Shown here piece after piece: positions 7,151-7,297 of a stretch of 7,297 nt of DNA. The translations under genes and the position numbers were made by a program. The notes beneath the pieces were generated by a model that did not search any database, was not told the DNA's origin, and saw only the letters and a list, made by a program, of their open reading frames with translations. Each line of letters begins with the position of its first letter. Positions within the stretch are counted from its first letter, which is position 1. This stretch comes from Clostridium sp. CAG:632 (GTDB lineage: Bacteria > Bacillota > Clostridia > Lachnospirales > Lachnospiraceae). Location of the stretch: NCBI GenBank assembly GCA_000431515.1, contig HF991283.1, positions 1-7,297 on the forward strand, written 5' to 3'.

Positions 7151-7178
7151 AAATAAAAGCCCCGCAGTCCGCGGAGCT
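7151..7178 (-). terminator. Second intrinsic terminator in the riboflavin operon leader
   Basis: On the minus strand AGCTCCGC (7178-7171), loop GGACT and GCGGGGCT (7165-7158) form an 8-pair GC-rich stem with one G-T wobble. It is followed by UUUAUUU. It sits about 10 bases before the Shine-Dalgarno sequence of the hydrolase gene and 42 bases beyond the first terminator, so transcripts must pass both before any gene is reached. Confidence 0.7.
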
Positions 7179-7219
7179 GATTCAAATCCTGTTACAAACC
7201 ATATCAAAGCCGTATAAAT

Positions 7220-7245
7220 AAAAAACGGAATCAAATCTGATTCCG
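7220..7245 (-). terminator. FMN riboswitch expression-platform terminator
   Basis: On the minus strand CGGAATCA (7245-7238), loop GATT and TGATTCCG (7233-7226) make a perfect 8-pair stem with a 4-base loop, followed immediately by six U. It begins about 27 bases after the 3' end of the FMN aptamer, the usual place for the terminator that stops transcription when FMN is bound. The matching antiterminator arm is not visible in the window. The 3' arm could also pair with a second GAATCA at 7183-7178. Confidence 0.85.
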
Positions 7246-7271
7246 GGGTCATTCATGATATGCATGCGAGA

Positions 7272-7297
7272 ATCTTCTTTCCTCCAGACTATACTGT
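7272..7297 (-). promoter_or_regulatory. FMN riboswitch (RFN element), 3' end only, cut by the window edge
   Basis: Read on the minus strand, the last 26 bases begin ACAGTATAGTCTGG and continue GAGGAAAGAAGATT. This matches the 3' strand of the RFN aptamer (ACAGU..AGUCUGGAUGggAGAAGA type), which closes the P6 arm and P1 helix. The rest of the aptamer lies beyond 7297. FMN binding is expected to favour the downstream terminator and shut off the riboflavin operon. The bases GGAGG replace the more usual GGAUG at one position. The call is supported independently by the complete rib operon downstream. Confidence 0.85.

Overview
The window looks like a chromosomal segment from a Gram-positive gut-type Firmicute, most likely a Lachnospiraceae-like Clostridia member. 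This is inferred from three things: strong AGGAGG-type ribosome binding sites, a riboflavin operon in the Bacillus/Clostridia order (ribD, ribE, ribBA, ribH), and a secreted papain-like protease with bacterial Ig-like repeats of the kind common in gut Clostridia. No database search was possible, so the genus is not fixed.

Positions 1-255 hold no convincing gene. They carry a good sigma-A-type promoter and the ribosome binding site for a large plus-strand gene (256-2568). That gene encodes a predicted secreted multidomain cysteine peptidase: signal peptide, C1A papain-like domain with an intact Cys/His/Asn set, lectin-like domain, two Ig-like (Big_2) repeats and a C-terminal DUF4214-type region.

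Positions 2569-2988 lie between convergent transcription units. They contain a long imperfect inverted repeat that could terminate transcription from either side. They also contain what appears to be the decayed reading frame of a small two-helix membrane protein on the minus strand (no start codon, one internal TAG), a second strong hairpin inside that remnant, and a weak hairpin overlapping the ribH stop codon.

From 7297 down to 2989 on the minus strand runs one FMN-controlled riboflavin operon. In order of transcription it has the 3' edge of an FMN riboswitch (cut by the window end), two tandem intrinsic terminators, a small alpha/beta-hydrolase-like gene, ribD, ribE (riboflavin synthase), ribBA and ribH. 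The first two genes overlap by one base, ribE starts 7 bases after ribD, and the later gaps are 36 and 62 bases. RibBA makes both precursors (the GTP-derived pyrimidine and dihydroxybutanone phosphate), RibD deaminates and reduces the pyrimidine, RibH joins the branches to lumazine, and RibE dismutates lumazine to riboflavin. The dephosphorylation step has no obvious dedicated enzyme here. The hydrolase leading the operon is the least explained member.

No tRNA, rRNA, insertion sequence, CRISPR array or phage gene was seen. The window is mostly ordinary. The points most worth a second look are the hydrolase under FMN control, the double terminator in the leader, and the membrane-protein remnant.
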